A stretch of 64,000 nt of DNA from Enterobacter genomosp. O (GCF_001022965.1 NZ_LECZ01000025.1:1-64000); one strand, 5' to 3'. Shown: positions 10,356-20,176, numbered from the stretch's first letter. The notes: generated by a model from the sequence alone, not told the origin. A program made the numbers and translations.

Positions 10356-10425
10356 GCCGGGTGACGCTACGCTTACCCGGCCTACATGCCAATTGTAGGC
10401 CCGTGCAAGCGAAGCGCCGCCGGGC
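10356..10425. repeat. REP/BIME palindrome 1
   Basis: GCCGGGTGACGCTACGCTTA and the inverted partner ending GCGCCGCCGGGC flank GGCCTAC and GTAGGCC arms, a typical REP pair. It lies between the converging rutG and EamA genes. Three further members of the same family occur near 21856, 40157 and 49946. Confidence 0.8.
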
Positions 10426-10446
10426 AAACGGGCAGCATGCGCGTTG

Positions 10447-11367
10447 TTAGCTATCTGCCCCTTGTTCAGTGCCCAACCCGGCAATCGACTTACGTCGTTT
10501 TTTTAACTTCAACTCGCTCACCAGCACCCCGGCAACGATAAATGCCGCGCCCACCAGGGCCAGCAGCGGCAAACGCTCGCCGGCGAGTCGCCCGAAAATG
10601 CCTGCCCAGACCGGCTCACCGGTGTAGATCACCGTTGCCCGCGTCGGCGACACGCTGCGCTGCGCCCAGTTCATGGTGACCTGAATAATAGCGCTAAAGA
10701 TGCCCAGCCCCAGCGCGACCACGATCAGGCCGGTGGACATCGGCGGCACGGACTCCCCGGCAGGCACCATCGTCGCAAACGCCACCAGCGACGCCGTGGC
10801 GAGCTGCACCACCGTCACGCGTTTGACGTCTACCTTGCCCGCCCAGGCGCTAATCAGAATAATTTCCGCCGCAATGGCAATCGCCCCTACCAGGGTAATG
10901 ATCTCGCCTGGCCCCAGCGCCAGCAGGTTGTTTTCCGGCCCGGCCAGCAGGATTAGGCCGATAAACGCCAGCACGATCCCGATGCAGGACATCAGCCCCG
11001 GGAGCCGCCCCAGGCACAGCCATTGCAGCAGCGGCACCAGGGGCACATACATGGCGGTGATAAACGCAGATTTGCTGCTGGAGATGGTCTGCAACCCCCA
11101 CGTCTGCAGGCTGTAGCCCATCGCTATCGCCACCCCAATCGCCACGCCGGCCTTCAGCTCTTTAAGCGTCAGACCCCGCAGCGTGTTAAGTGAGAAAAGC
11201 CCCACGACAATCGCCGCCGTCGCAAAGCGCAGGCCAACGAAAAAGAACGGGTCGCTGAGGGTTACCGCGTACTGGACGGCCAGAAACGTCCCGCCCCAGA
11301 ACATGGTGATGAGAATCAGGATGGCTTCCTGCGGCTTAACGGAGAATTTGAAACGGGAAACAGACAT
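10447..11367 (-). CDS. EamA-family (DMT) transporter
   Basis: A 306-residue drug/metabolite-transporter family permease with ten predicted membrane helices and two EamA repeats, starting ILILITMFWGGTFLAVQYAV. A Lys/Arg-rich C-terminus (LKLKKRRKS) follows the last helix. Substrate unknown; family members export amino acids or metabolites. It is transcribed towards rutG with a REP element between, and away from wrbA, so it is a separate unit. Confidence 0.8.
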   Translation of the reverse strand: MSVSRFKFSVKPQEAILILITMFWGGTFLAVQYAVTLSDPFFFVGLRFATAAIVVGLFSLNTLRGLTLKELKAGVAIGVAIAMGYSLQTWGLQTISSSKSAFITAMYVPLVPLLQWLCLGRLPGLMSCIGIVLAFIGLILLAGPENNLLALGPGEIITLVGAIAIAAEIILISAWAGKVDVKRVTVVQLATASLVAFATMVPAGESVPPMSTGLIVVALGLGIFSAIIQVTMNWAQRSVSPTRATVIYTGEPVWAGIFGRLAGERLPLLALVGAAFIVAGVLVSELKLKKRRKSIAGLGTEQGADS

Positions 11368-11445
11368 GCGGCACTCGCAGTTAACATCAATTCTCTAGTG
11401 TGCGTTGCCTTTGGTTACAATTCAATGTTGCAGAAATAAAAAAAA

Positions 11446-11465
11446 CCGCCGGGACATCCCGGCGG
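11446..11465 (-). terminator. Intrinsic terminator of ymdF
   Basis: A CCGCCGGGA / TCCCGGCGG stem with a two-base loop is followed on the minus strand by a run of T residues (A run at 11438-11445). It starts about 20 bases after the ymdF stop codon. Confidence 0.8.
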
Positions 11466-11485
11466 CAGGGGTTCAACCCGGCGTG

Positions 11486-11656
11486 TTACTTGCTGTTGCC
11501 GTGGCTGTTTTTCCCCCCTTTCTTGCCAGCTTCAGATGCGCGTTGCGGGTCATTCTTAAAGTTGCCCCCGCTATGCTGGCCACCTTTACGGCCTGCTTCT
11601 GATGCTCTTTCACGGTCTTCTGCGAAATTACCTGAACCACCACGATGGTTTGCCAT
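11486..11656 (-). CDS. ymdF: YmdF, KGG-repeat stress protein
   Basis: A 56-residue hydrophilic protein of the con-10/general-stress (KGG) family. Two copies of the repeat unit are visible: ERASEAGRKGGQHSGGNF and QRASEAGKKGGKNS. Such proteins are induced in stationary phase or stress and are probably disordered; the molecular role is not known. Position next to wrbA is as in E. coli. TGGAGG lies 7-12 bases before the ATG. The gene is small and easily missed by automatic calling. Confidence 0.88.
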   Translation of the reverse strand: MANHRGGSGNFAEDRERASEAGRKGGQHSGGNFKNDPQRASEAGKKGGKNSHGNSK

Positions 11657-12644
<988 letters not shown>

Positions 12645-12662
12645 CCCAACAGGAGGACAAGC

Positions 12663-12890
12663 ATGCCAACTCAAGAATCTAAAGCCCACCACGTGGGCGA
12701 ATGGGCAAGTTTACGCAACACCTCTCCGGAGATCGCCGAAGCCATTTTTGAAGTCGCGAAATATGACGAGAAACTGGCAGAGCAGATTTGGGAAGAAGGC
12801 AGCGATGAAGTGCTGGTGCGCGCCTTCGAAAAGACGGACAAAGACTCGCTCTTCTGGGGCGAGCAAACCATCGAACGTAAAAACGTCTAA
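12663..12890 (+). CDS. yccJ: YccJ family protein
   Basis: A 75-residue acidic protein of unknown function that is conserved behind wrbA in enterobacteria ([20 protein letters not shown] at the start, [17 protein letters not shown] in the middle). GGAGG lies upstream of the ATG. It forms an operon with wrbA and is convergent with agp. No motif suggests an activity. Confidence 0.92.
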   Translation: MPTQESKAHHVGEWASLRNTSPEIAEAIFEVAKYDEKLAEQIWEEGSDEVLVRAFEKTDKDSLFWGEQTIERKNV

Positions 12891-12896
12891 GCGTTT

Positions 12897-12916
12897 CCCC
12901 CCGCTGCCGCGGGGGG
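12897..12916 (+). terminator. Terminator after wrbA-yccJ
   Basis: CCCCCCGC-TGCC-GCGGGGGG hairpin followed by a T-rich stretch (TTCTCTTCTT), 6 bases after the yccJ stop and just before the end of the converging agp. Confidence 0.75.
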
Positions 12917-12924
12917 TTCTCTTC

Positions 12925-14166
12925 TTACTTCGCCGCGTTGTTCATGACCGCATTGAATTTATCGACGGGACAGAAGCCGTTCGCATCCACCGGGCAGCCT
13001 TTCAGCTCCAGCGTCACGCGCTGCGCCGGAGACTGCAGCGATAGCACGCTGGCGTTACGCAGCTGCTCCGAGCTCTGGTAGACATATTCAATTTTCATCA
13101 GCTCCTGGTTAGCATTTTTGTCATGCCAGCGCTGGAAGACAATTTTGCCGCCAATCGGGGTGCGCTCCTGCTGGTCGTGCAGCTGGTACGGTTTGAAATC
13201 CAGCGCGGTGAGCAGGGAAGCAATGTTCGAATCATGCCCCACCAGCACGGTAATTTTCGGCGCTTTTGCCTGTTCGGTGACCAGCGTTTTATCGATATAT
13301 TTCACCAGCGGTTTCGCCACGTTTTGCGCCACCTCGGTGGAGGTAAACAGCGAGTCCTGGTAACCGTTTTTCAGCTTCGACAGCACGCGCCACTGCTGGT
13401 CGGTTTTGATTTCCCCCCAGGCCACCTGGTCGGCCGGGAAGCCCTCGTAATACTGCAGCGTGAAGGCATCGACCAGCGAATTACCCACCTTCAGCGGCCC
13501 GGATACGCCAGGCTCTTTTTCATAGTCGGCGCTGAAGGTATCTTTCGCGTCCGCCAGCGAGCAGACTTTTTTCTCTTTGCACGACGGCGAATCGGCGTAG
13601 TTCGTCATCTGCTCCAGCAGCTTATAGCTTTCTGCGAGCTGCATTTTCTGGCGCTCGGCCTCCATCGCCTTCAGCGCTTTTTCGCGGAATTCAGGGGAGT
13701 TATCGGTAATCACCGGGTTGAACGTTGGATCCATGGTGCCCATTTTTTCCTGGTGATGCACGGGCACGTCGCACCCCGGGAACGCGCCGGTAATGAAGAA
13801 CTGCGCGGTGGCGACGGTACGCTGCAGGCTGTTGGCATAGGCATAGACAGTATCTGCTGGCGGGCACTCACCGGTCTTGATCATCCCCTGCTGGGCCAGC
13901 CACTCGCGCATATAATGGCCCATATAGACCTCCAGCACGCCGCCTTTGGTGGTGAGCTGCCCGCCCGGCACCTCCCATTCAGGCCACTGCTTTGGCGTCG
14001 ATTGCTCCAGCACGCTACCGTTGTTGGCCAGCGGCGCGCGCAGGTTGTGACGACTCATGATTAAAACTTGCTCCAGCTGATACCCTTCCGGCGTCTCTTG
14101 CGCCTGCACGCCAAACGTTGCTGAAACGGAACCGGCGACTGCCAGCGCGAGTAGTGCTTTTCTCAT
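12925..14166 (-). CDS. agp: Periplasmic glucose-1-phosphatase Agp
   Basis: Histidine acid phosphatase of 413 residues that hydrolyses glucose-1-phosphate (and phytate weakly) in the periplasm. The signal peptide is [22 protein letters not shown]. The RHNLRAP motif near residue 40 (catalytic His) and the [11 protein letters not shown] segment near residue 310 are the conserved active-site blocks. Six cysteines fit the disulfides of the family. It is transcribed towards yccJ as in E. coli. Confidence 0.96.
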   Translation of the reverse strand: MRKALLALAVAGSVSATFGVQAQETPEGYQLEQVLIMSRHNLRAPLANNGSVLEQSTPKQWPEWEVPGGQLTTKGGVLEVYMGHYMREWLAQQGMIKTGECPPADTVYAYANSLQRTVATAQFFITGAFPGCDVPVHHQEKMGTMDPTFNPVITDNSPEFREKALKAMEAERQKMQLAESYKLLEQMTNYADSPSCKEKKVCSLADAKDTFSADYEKEPGVSGPLKVGNSLVDAFTLQYYEGFPADQVAWGEIKTDQQWRVLSKLKNGYQDSLFTSTEVAQNVAKPLVKYIDKTLVTEQAKAPKITVLVGHDSNIASLLTALDFKPYQLHDQQERTPIGGKIVFQRWHDKNANQELMKIEYVYQSSEQLRNASVLSLQSPAQRVTLELKGCPVDANGFCPVDKFNAVMNNAAK

Positions 14167-14280
14167 CCCTAATTCCTCACTCGTTTTAAAATGTCGCGTT
14201 CAGTGTGACAGATTGGTGACAATTTTCCGGGAAGCATTTCTCAAACTGATGATTAACCTGCTTACGGTGTGAACCAATTA

Positions 14281-14295
14281 GTTTTATAATAAAAC
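14281..14295. promoter_or_regulatory. Palindrome upstream of the first HxlR gene
   Basis: GTTTTAT-A-ATAAAAC is a perfect palindrome around one central base, 23 bases before the ATG at 14319. Its size and position fit autoregulation by the HxlR protein. Related palindromes occur in front of the following dehydrogenase gene. Confidence 0.5.
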
Positions 14296-14318
14296 CACAC
14301 CCCACCGGAGAATTCGCT

Positions 14319-14762
14319 GTGAAACGTACCCGCCTTGAAGAGAGCACCTGCCCCGTCGCCCGTTCGCTGGATATCATCGGCGACTGGTGGTCGCTGCTGA
14401 TCGTGCGCGACGCGCTGCGCGGGATTACGCGCTTCGGCGAGTTTCAGAAAAGCCTCGGTATTGCGAAAAACATGCTGACCACGCGGCTTAAGCTGTTGGT
14501 TGACGAAGGTATCCTCACGCTGCGCCCCGCCTCCGACGGCAGCGCCTGGCAGGAGTATGTCCTGACCGACAAGGGACGCGCCCTGCAGACGGTGCTGGTT
14601 GCCCTGTCGCAGTGGGGCAATGAATTTTTGTTCGCTGAACACGAATGCGGCACCGTGCTGGTCGACGCCGAACAGCGCAAACCCCTGCGCAAGCTGGCGC
14701 TTATCGCCGACGACGGGCGCGAGCTGACGCCTGAGCAGATCGTGGCAAAACTCCCCTCCTGA
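14319..14762 (+). CDS. HxlR-family transcriptional regulator
   Basis: A 147-residue winged-helix regulator. CPVARSLDIIGDWWSLLIVR holds the N-terminal Cys conserved in HxlR proteins, followed by the recognition helix region RFGEFQKSLGIAKNMLTTRL and the wing. A family Cys close to the N-terminus often senses oxidants or electrophiles. It is followed in the same direction by a dehydrogenase gene 125 bases downstream, with two palindromes in the gap. Confidence 0.85.
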   Translation: MKRTRLEESTCPVARSLDIIGDWWSLLIVRDALRGITRFGEFQKSLGIAKNMLTTRLKLLVDEGILTLRPASDGSAWQEYVLTDKGRALQTVLVALSQWGNEFLFAEHECGTVLVDAEQRKPLRKLALIADDGRELTPEQIVAKLPS

Positions 14763-14801
14763 TCGCACCCGACGGCAAAAGCACAAAATGGCCACCAAAA
14801 T

Positions 14802-14854
14802 GGTTGCATTATAAAACCAAATAGCAGAGAGTTGATTCAGTTTCATATTGAAAC
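14802..14854. promoter_or_regulatory. Two palindromic sites before the dehydrogenase gene
   Basis: GGTTGCATTATAAAACC (14802-14818, imperfect) and GTTTCA-TAT-TGAAAC (14840-14854, perfect 6-bp arms) lie 37 bases apart centre to centre. Both resemble the palindrome in front of the HxlR gene (ending AAAACC or GAAAC), so they are candidate operators for that regulator. Confidence 0.45.
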
Positions 14855-14887
14855 CAAATAACCCACTCCGCTTTGAGGTAACACACG

Positions 14888-15682
14888 ATGACTAAGCAAA
14901 TCACGACTGCCCTGATTACGGGCGCGTCTTCCGGAATTGGTGCCGTTTATGCCGATCGTCTTGCCGCACGCGGGGTCAACCTGGTGCTGGTCGCCCGTCG
15001 CGAGGAACGGCTGCAGGCGCTGGCCGCCGAACTGCGCGAACGCTATGGCGTGGCGGTCGATGTTCTGGTGGCCGATCTGACGGATGAAGCCGGGATCCGC
15101 GCTGTGGAAGAGGAGCTGCGCAGCAATACCGCCATCGATACGCTGGTTAACAACGCTGGCACCGCGCAGATGGCACCGTTCCTCGCGGGTGATGTGTCCC
15201 AGCATCAGGCGATTAACACGCTGAACACCACGGCGCTGATGCGCTTAACCTACGCTATCCTGCCGCGCCTGGCGCAGAATAACCGCGGCACGCTGATCAA
15301 TATCGCGTCCGTGCTGGCCCTGCACGTGCGGGCGGGCAGCGCGCTCTACAGCGCTACCAAGGCGTGGGTGCTCAGCTTTACCCGCGGGCTGCAGGAAGAG
15401 TTTGCCGACAGCAACGTGCGCATTCAAGCCGTGCTGCCTGCCGCCACCGCGACGGAGATCTGGAGCCATTCGGGCGTCACGGTTAACGATCTGCCGGAAG
15501 GCTCGGTAATGACCACCGACGATATGGTGGATGCCTCGCTGGCGGGCCTGGATCAGGGCGAAACGATCACCATCCCGCCGATGCATGACGCCGGCCTGTG
15601 GGATCGCTACGAAACGGCACGTCTTGAGCTGTTTAACAGCGCGCGCACCGGTATTCCGGCACCGCGCTACGTGAAACGGTAG
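14888..15682 (+). CDS. Short-chain dehydrogenase/reductase
   Basis: Classical SDR, 264 residues, with the cofactor loop TGASSGIG (residues 11-18), NNAG at about 90, catalytic Ser in NIASVLAL and the YSATK motif supplying Tyr and Lys. Arg residues after the second beta strand (VARREERL) suggest NADP(H). Substrate unknown. It probably answers to the upstream HxlR regulator. A GAGG ribosome site precedes the ATG. Its 3' end abuts the oppositely oriented second HxlR gene. Confidence 0.85.
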   Translation: MTKQITTALITGASSGIGAVYADRLAARGVNLVLVARREERLQALAAELRERYGVAVDVLVADLTDEAGIRAVEEELRSNTAIDTLVNNAGTAQMAPFLAGDVSQHQAINTLNTTALMRLTYAILPRLAQNNRGTLINIASVLALHVRAGSALYSATKAWVLSFTRGLQEEFADSNVRIQAVLPAATATEIWSHSGVTVNDLPEGSVMTTDDMVDASLAGLDQGETITIPPMHDAGLWDRYETARLELFNSARTGIPAPRYVKR

Positions 15683-15683
15683 C

Positions 15684-16043
15684 CTAACGCTCCAGCTGGT
15701 CGCCGTACTCGCTCATCCAGGCGGCCAGCGGTGAGAGCGCATCCTGCAGGGTTAACCCCAACTCGGTTATCTGATACTCCACGCGCGGCGGGATTTCCGG
15801 GTAGACCGTCCGCGTCACCAGCCCGCGCTGCTCAAACAGCCGAAGCTGCTTCGTCAGTTCTTTTTGCGTAATCGGCGCTGCCGCCCGCAGCAGATCGCCA
15901 AAGCGAACGGGCGTATTGAACACAATCAGGCGATAGAGAATGGGGATTGCCCACTTACCGGAAATCAGGTTGACAAACTGCGTCATCGGGCAGGTATACG
16001 TCTCAGATTTTTTTTCGCAGGCCACGTCCAGCATTTCTGCCAT
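15684..16043 (-). CDS. Second HxlR-family regulator
   Basis: A 119-residue HxlR protein (YTCPMTQFVNLISGKWAIPI, then ITQKELTKQLRLFEQRGLV). The conserved Cys of the family is in TCPM near residue 18. It is transcribed divergently from a second SDR gene at 16144 and shares a 100-base promoter region with it, the standard arrangement for an HxlR regulator and its target. Its stop lies one base from the end of the first SDR gene. Confidence 0.85.
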   Translation of the reverse strand: MAEMLDVACEKKSETYTCPMTQFVNLISGKWAIPILYRLIVFNTPVRFGDLLRAAAPITQKELTKQLRLFEQRGLVTRTVYPEIPPRVEYQITELGLTLQDALSPLAAWMSEYGDQLER

Positions 16044-16059
16044 AGCACACCTCTTGCCT

Positions 16060-16102
16060 CGTTAGTATCCATTTGGTACCTGGTTTCCTTTCGATACTAA
16101 CG
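16060..16102. promoter_or_regulatory. Inverted repeat in the divergent HxlR/SDR promoter
   Basis: CGTTAGTATC (16060-16069) and GATACTAACG (16093-16102) form a perfect 10-bp inverted repeat with centres 33 bases apart, and a GGTACC lies between them. The position between the divergent genes suggests binding of the 15684-16043 product as two dimers or one spread dimer. Confidence 0.55.
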
Positions 16103-16143
16103 TTTCTATAGTGCTTTCTCCAGAGACATTTCAGGAGAAGAAC

Positions 16144-16893
16144 ATGGGTCGTTTAACAGATAAATATACGCTGATTACCGGCGGCACCAGCGGCATCGGT
16201 CTTGCCACCGCGCAGGCGTTCATCGCCGAAGGCGCACGCGTTGCCGTCACCGGGCGCAATCCGGACACCCTCGCCGAAGCAGAGCGCATTCTTGGCGATA
16301 AGGCCTGGGTGATCCCGGCCGATGCGGGAGATATTGCTTCGCAAAAAGCGCTGGCGGAGACGCTCGCCGCCCGCTGGCCGCGCCTGGACGCGGTGTTTCT
16401 CAACGCCGGCGACGTGACGCACGCGCCGCTGGAAGCCTGGCAGGAGGATGCCTGGGATCGCCTGATGGGTATCAACCTGAAGGGACCGTTCTTTTTAATT
16501 CAGGCGCTGCTGCCGCTGCTGAATAATCCGTCCTCGGTGATCCTCTGCGGCTCCGTCAGCGCGCGCATCGGCCTGCCCACCAGCAGCGTATATGCCGCGA
16601 GCAAGGCCGCCCTGCTGTCGCTGGCGCGTACGCTGTCGGCGGAGCTACTGCCGCGCGGGATCCGCGTCAACGGTCTGAGTCCCGGTCCGGTGGAAACCCC
16701 GGCGTTTACGAAGACGGGCCTAAGCAATGAGGCGCTTGACGCGATGATGGCGGACATCATCAAGCTGGTGCCGCTGGGCAGAATGGGCTCGACGACGGAG
16801 CTGGCAAAAGCCGCGCTCTATCTGGCTTCCGACGAGTCCAGCTACACGGTCGGCACGGAGCTGCTGGTGGACGGCGGAATGGGAAGTCTGTAA
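16144..16893 (+). CDS. Short-chain dehydrogenase/reductase
   Basis: A 249-residue SDR oxidoreductase: TGGTSGIG cofactor loop, LNAGD, catalytic Ser in CGSVSARIG, YAASK with Tyr and Lys, and the C-terminal VGTELLVDGGMGSL typical of the family. The GRNPDTL segment after the second strand suggests NADP(H). The ATG at 16144 follows AGGAGAA; an in-frame ATG at 16111 lacks such a site. Likely target of the divergent HxlR regulator. Substrate unknown. Confidence 0.87.
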   Translation: MGRLTDKYTLITGGTSGIGLATAQAFIAEGARVAVTGRNPDTLAEAERILGDKAWVIPADAGDIASQKALAETLAARWPRLDAVFLNAGDVTHAPLEAWQEDAWDRLMGINLKGPFFLIQALLPLLNNPSSVILCGSVSARIGLPTSSVYAASKAALLSLARTLSAELLPRGIRVNGLSPGPVETPAFTKTGLSNEALDAMMADIIKLVPLGRMGSTTELAKAALYLASDESSYTVGTELLVDGGMGSL

Positions 16894-16894
16894 C

Positions 16895-17398
16895 TCAAAA
16901 GGCGCTGATGCCGGTGACAATACCGACATACAGCGCCGCCCAGACGGCGGCAGAGAGCAGGCTCACTCCGTAAACCTTCGCCACATTGAGCCTGAGCATG
17001 CCTGCCGCCAGCGGCACGATATAGCGCAGCACCGCCAGGAAGCGAGCGGTGAACAGCACCAGCACACCGTTTTTCTGCAGCTGATGCTGCACCCGCAAAA
17101 ATTTACTGGCGTGCTTTGCGGTGAAGCGGGTCATCCATCGCGTATGCCCCATCCGCTGACCGATGTGGTAGTTTAGCCCCGATCCCAGCGTTGCTCCCAT
17201 CATCACGGCCAGCCACGCCAGCGCCGGATGCATGCTCGCCTGGCTGACAGTAATGCCCGTCAGCAGCATCACCGAGGCGGGAGGCAGCACGGAGGAGATC
17301 AGCACCGTCGATTTACTCAGCGCCATCATAAATAACAGCGCGAAAAGATGTGTCGGATAGAGCGCAAAGTGATTCAGCAAAGTATCAAGCCACGTCAT
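16895..17398 (-). CDS. DedA-family membrane protein
   Basis: A 167-residue inner-membrane protein of the DedA/VTT family, which includes lipid flippase-like proteins needed for membrane homeostasis. The conserved block GATLGSGLNYHIGQRMG and the FTARFLAVLRYIVPLAAGMLR segment with its Arg residues are the family signature. Slightly shorter than E. coli YqjA/YghB (about 220). It is convergent with the SDR gene (two bases between them). Confidence 0.8.
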   Translation of the reverse strand: MTWLDTLLNHFALYPTHLFALLFMMALSKSTVLISSVLPPASVMLLTGITVSQASMHPALAWLAVMMGATLGSGLNYHIGQRMGHTRWMTRFTAKHASKFLRVQHQLQKNGVLVLFTARFLAVLRYIVPLAAGMLRLNVAKVYGVSLLSAAVWAALYVGIVTGISAF

Positions 17399-17560
17399 TT
17401 ACCCTCCTCCGATGTAAATATCACTCTTCATTTAAAATGAATTAACTTAAATAAACCCTCAACACTTTATTAATAAGATTCTCCTAAACCGTTCTTAAAC
17501 ATTATTTAAATTCCTGAGCGGCAAAATTAAATAAGCGTATTATCCCTCTCGTTTTACAAC

Positions 17561-17735
17561 GATCTCGTTATGGCGAGGCTCCTGTACAAATACACGTTAT
17601 CGCTCTGGTGGGTTCGAGAGAACCGGCACAGGGTAAAACAGGCACTGTCGAATCAAGGCTTTGTCAGTATAACTTCCCTCGCGGGATACGGTGTACAGTG
17701 CTGAACCCAGGACGTGGGGATCTCCTCTTCGACAT
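17561..17735 (+). ncRNA. M-box magnesium riboswitch
   Basis: The leader of mgtE contains TTATGGCGAGGCTCCTGTAC near its start, matching the invariant M-box core (GGTGAGGCTCCTATAC), and later GTACAGTGCTGAACC, matching the conserved ACAGTGCTAAA-type 3' segment. It lies 50-225 bases upstream of the gene, the right place for Mg-dependent control. Boundaries are approximate. The remaining sequence 17399-17560 is AT-rich and presumably holds the promoter. Confidence 0.75.
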
Positions 17736-17786
17736 GCCCTGTCTTGCTCGCCCCTGAGAGATTTTATTATTCAAAGGGAATTCACT

Positions 17787-18788
17787 ATGTCTTACGCTAT
17801 TCATAACCAAAACCTGGCATTCAATGACAGCGCTATCGCGCAATATATGAATACCGATTTTATCGTCCTCGATATTTCATTATGCGTGGCGCTGGCGCGC
17901 GAGCAATTCTTCGAAAAATTAAAAGACGATGATATTCCGTCGCATATTTTTATTGAAGACAATGGCCGCCTGGCGGGCATGATTGCCGTGCGCAAATTGC
18001 TGCAAACCGCCGACACGGTACAGCCGGTGAAATCGCTGATGATTTCTCAGTTTTTGCAGGTCAAACCGGAAGATGAACGTGCCGATGTCGCCGGACTGCT
18101 GGCGCACGGCGGCGCGGATGTGGTGCCGGTGGTGACCCACGGCAAGCTCGTCGGCTGCCTGACCGAACGCGAAATTGCACATCTGCTGGAAGATGACGTC
18201 ACCGAAGATGCCCAGCTTCAGGGGGCGACGCTGCCGCTGGAGAAGCCCTATCTGGACACCAGCCCGTATAGCCTGTGGAAAAAACGCTCCGTCTGGCTGC
18301 TGCTGCTGTTTGTCGCCGAAGCCTATACCAGCTCGGTCATCCAGCATTTTGAAGAGGCGCTGGAGTCCGCGATTGCGCTGGCGTTCTTTATTCCGCTGCT
18401 GATCGGCACGGGCGGCAACAGCGGGACGCAGATCACCTCCACGCTGGTGCGCGCGATGGCGCTGGGAGAAGTCCACCTTCGCGACGTCGGGCGCGTGCTG
18501 CGCAAAGAGATGACCACCTCGCTGATGATTGCCGCCACGCTCGGTATCGCCGGGTGTATCCGCGCCTGGATGATGGGTATCGGCCTGGAGATCACGCTTA
18601 TCGTCAGCCTGACGCTGGTGTGTATCACGCTCTGGAGCGCGATTGTGTCGTCCGTGATCCCCATGGTGCTCAAGCGCTGCGGCATTGACCCGGCGGTCGT
18701 CTCCGCGCCGTTCATCGCGACGCTTATCGACGGCACCGGGCTGATTATCTACTTCAAAATTGCCCAGTACACGCTGGGGCTAGAGTAA
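17787..18788 (+). CDS. mgtE: MgtE-type magnesium transporter
   Basis: A 333-residue Mg channel/transporter. A pair of CBS domains occupies about residues 20-130 (PSHIFIEDNGRLAGMIAVRK, then GADVVPVVTHGKLVGCLTER), followed by five membrane helices with the pore signature LLIGTGGNSGTQ. The superhelical N domain of full-length MgtE (about 450 residues) is missing, so this is a short variant. ATG 17787 is preceded by AAAGGGAA. An M-box riboswitch precedes it, so expression should rise when Mg is low. E. coli K-12 has no mgtE. Confidence 0.88.
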   Translation: MSYAIHNQNLAFNDSAIAQYMNTDFIVLDISLCVALAREQFFEKLKDDDIPSHIFIEDNGRLAGMIAVRKLLQTADTVQPVKSLMISQFLQVKPEDERADVAGLLAHGGADVVPVVTHGKLVGCLTEREIAHLLEDDVTEDAQLQGATLPLEKPYLDTSPYSLWKKRSVWLLLLFVAEAYTSSVIQHFEEALESAIALAFFIPLLIGTGGNSGTQITSTLVRAMALGEVHLRDVGRVLRKEMTTSLMIAATLGIAGCIRAWMMGIGLEITLIVSLTLVCITLWSAIVSSVIPMVLKRCGIDPAVVSAPFIATLIDGTGLIIYFKIAQYTLGLE

Positions 18789-18794
18789 GCTTGC

Positions 18795-18824
18795 GAGCAC
18801 CTCATTCACATGATTGAGGTGCTC
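18795..18824. terminator. Hairpin between mgtE and the LacI gene
   Basis: GAGCACCTCA and TGAGGTGCTC form a 10-bp stem with a 10-base loop between the converging genes. T tracts are short, so it may act weakly in either direction. Confidence 0.55.
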
Positions 18825-18830
18825 ACTTCG

Positions 18831-19907
18831 CTACGCATCGCCGAGCTGATGCGCGATCTCACGCAGCTGCTGGGCAAGCGCCTGCAGGTTTTTCCCCTTC
18901 TCCCCTTTTGGCCCGGTGGACTGACGCACCACCAGACGGGCAGGTAAAATCGACGACATGCGCTGGGCATTCTCTTCACCGCTGTCGAGAATACGGCGCA
19001 CAGCCTCTTTACCCTGCAGATCTAAATCCAGCGATACCGTCGTCAGCGCCGGGTAGAAGAACGAGCTTTCATAGGTGTCATCGTAGCCAATCACCGACTT
19101 CTCGCCCGGAATTGAAATCTGCTGCTGATGGAACGCGCTCAGCACGCCGAGCGCCATCTGGTCGTTAGCCACCAGCACGGCGGTAAACTGCGCCGTTTCC
19201 CGCAGCATTTGCAACGCTCCCGAATAACCGCTTTGCGCATCCCAGTTGCCGCGAATGACCGATGCTGGCTCCAGGCCGTAGCCCTTCAGGGTCTCGATCC
19301 AGCTTTTCAGCCTCAGCTGCGCCGACACGGAAGACGACGGCCCCGCCAGCAGGGCAATGTCGCGATGCCCCAGTTCGTAAAGATATTTGACGCTGGCGCG
19401 GGTGCCGTCCGCCGGGTTAAACGAAACGTTAAACACGGAACTGTACGGGTCCACGTCGAGGAACAGGCAGACAATATCATCGTTGTCGGTGGCGATTTTC
19501 TGCGCCGCTTCAGCCTCCAGCGGCACGTTGATGATCACCTTGCTCACCAGCTGGGATTTCAGTTCGTTGATGGAATCCTGGATGCTGTGGTTGACGTTCT
19601 CATCAATCATTGAGATCAGTACCTGGTAGCCTTCCACATTGGCATAGCGTTTCACCGCCGCAGCAACCTGCGAAGGCGCGTGCAGCGCCAGCGAAATGGT
19701 CACCAGCCCAACGGTCTGGCTCTGCTTGCCCACCAGCTGCTGAGCCAGTCGGTTGGGTACATACCGCAATAACTCTATGGATTTCTCCACCTTGCTGCGC
19801 GTGGCGTCGGATACATTGGCAGACTTATTCAGTACCCTGGACACGGTCTGATAGGAGACGCCCGCATGGCGTGCCACGTCCTCTAACGTTGCGCTTTTCG
19901 ACTTCAT
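18831..19907 (-). CDS. ganR: LacI-family repressor of the gan locus (GanR)
   Basis: A 358-residue regulator: LacI helix-turn-helix at residues 6-28 (TLEDVARHAGVSYQTVSRVL) and a periplasmic-binding-like effector domain. It is divergent from the porin gene and stands at the edge of a galactan locus, so it should repress gan genes until galacto-oligosaccharide is present. ATG 19907 follows AAGGAA; the frame continues upstream but without a better start. TTGTTATGCG at 19924-19933, close to its start, resembles motifs in the ganE/ganK promoter region, suggesting autoregulation. Confidence 0.8.
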   Translation of the reverse strand: MKSKSATLEDVARHAGVSYQTVSRVLNKSANVSDATRSKVEKSIELLRYVPNRLAQQLVGKQSQTVGLVTISLALHAPSQVAAAVKRYANVEGYQVLISMIDENVNHSIQDSINELKSQLVSKVIINVPLEAEAAQKIATDNDDIVCLFLDVDPYSSVFNVSFNPADGTRASVKYLYELGHRDIALLAGPSSSVSAQLRLKSWIETLKGYGLEPASVIRGNWDAQSGYSGALQMLRETAQFTAVLVANDQMALGVLSAFHQQQISIPGEKSVIGYDDTYESSFFYPALTTVSLDLDLQGKEAVRRILDSGEENAQRMSSILPARLVVRQSTGPKGEKGKNLQALAQQLREIAHQLGDA

Positions 19908-20176
19908 GGTCCGGTTCCTTATGTTGTTATGCGCTGATTGTAACAGGGGTGCTGAAAAAAAACGCTTACCACCCTCTCGCCACAGGCATAACACCATCAA
20001 AAAGTATGACGCTCACAATGCCATAATTTGTGTCCAATCTCATTACTCGTAACAAAATTGTCTATTTTATTTGCAGTTAATCACACATTTCGGATCGTGC
20101 AATTGCCAGTCAACGGGTTTAGGCATTTTATGACAGCGGATTTGTGAACGTATTACAAAACAATAAGAGGGTTACA

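Noticed and set aside
10356-10425. Repeated palindromes as a CRISPR array
   Set aside because: The four copies are dispersed by 10-20 kb, palindromic and GC-rich, which is REP-like; no regularly spaced short repeats or cas genes were seen anywhere.
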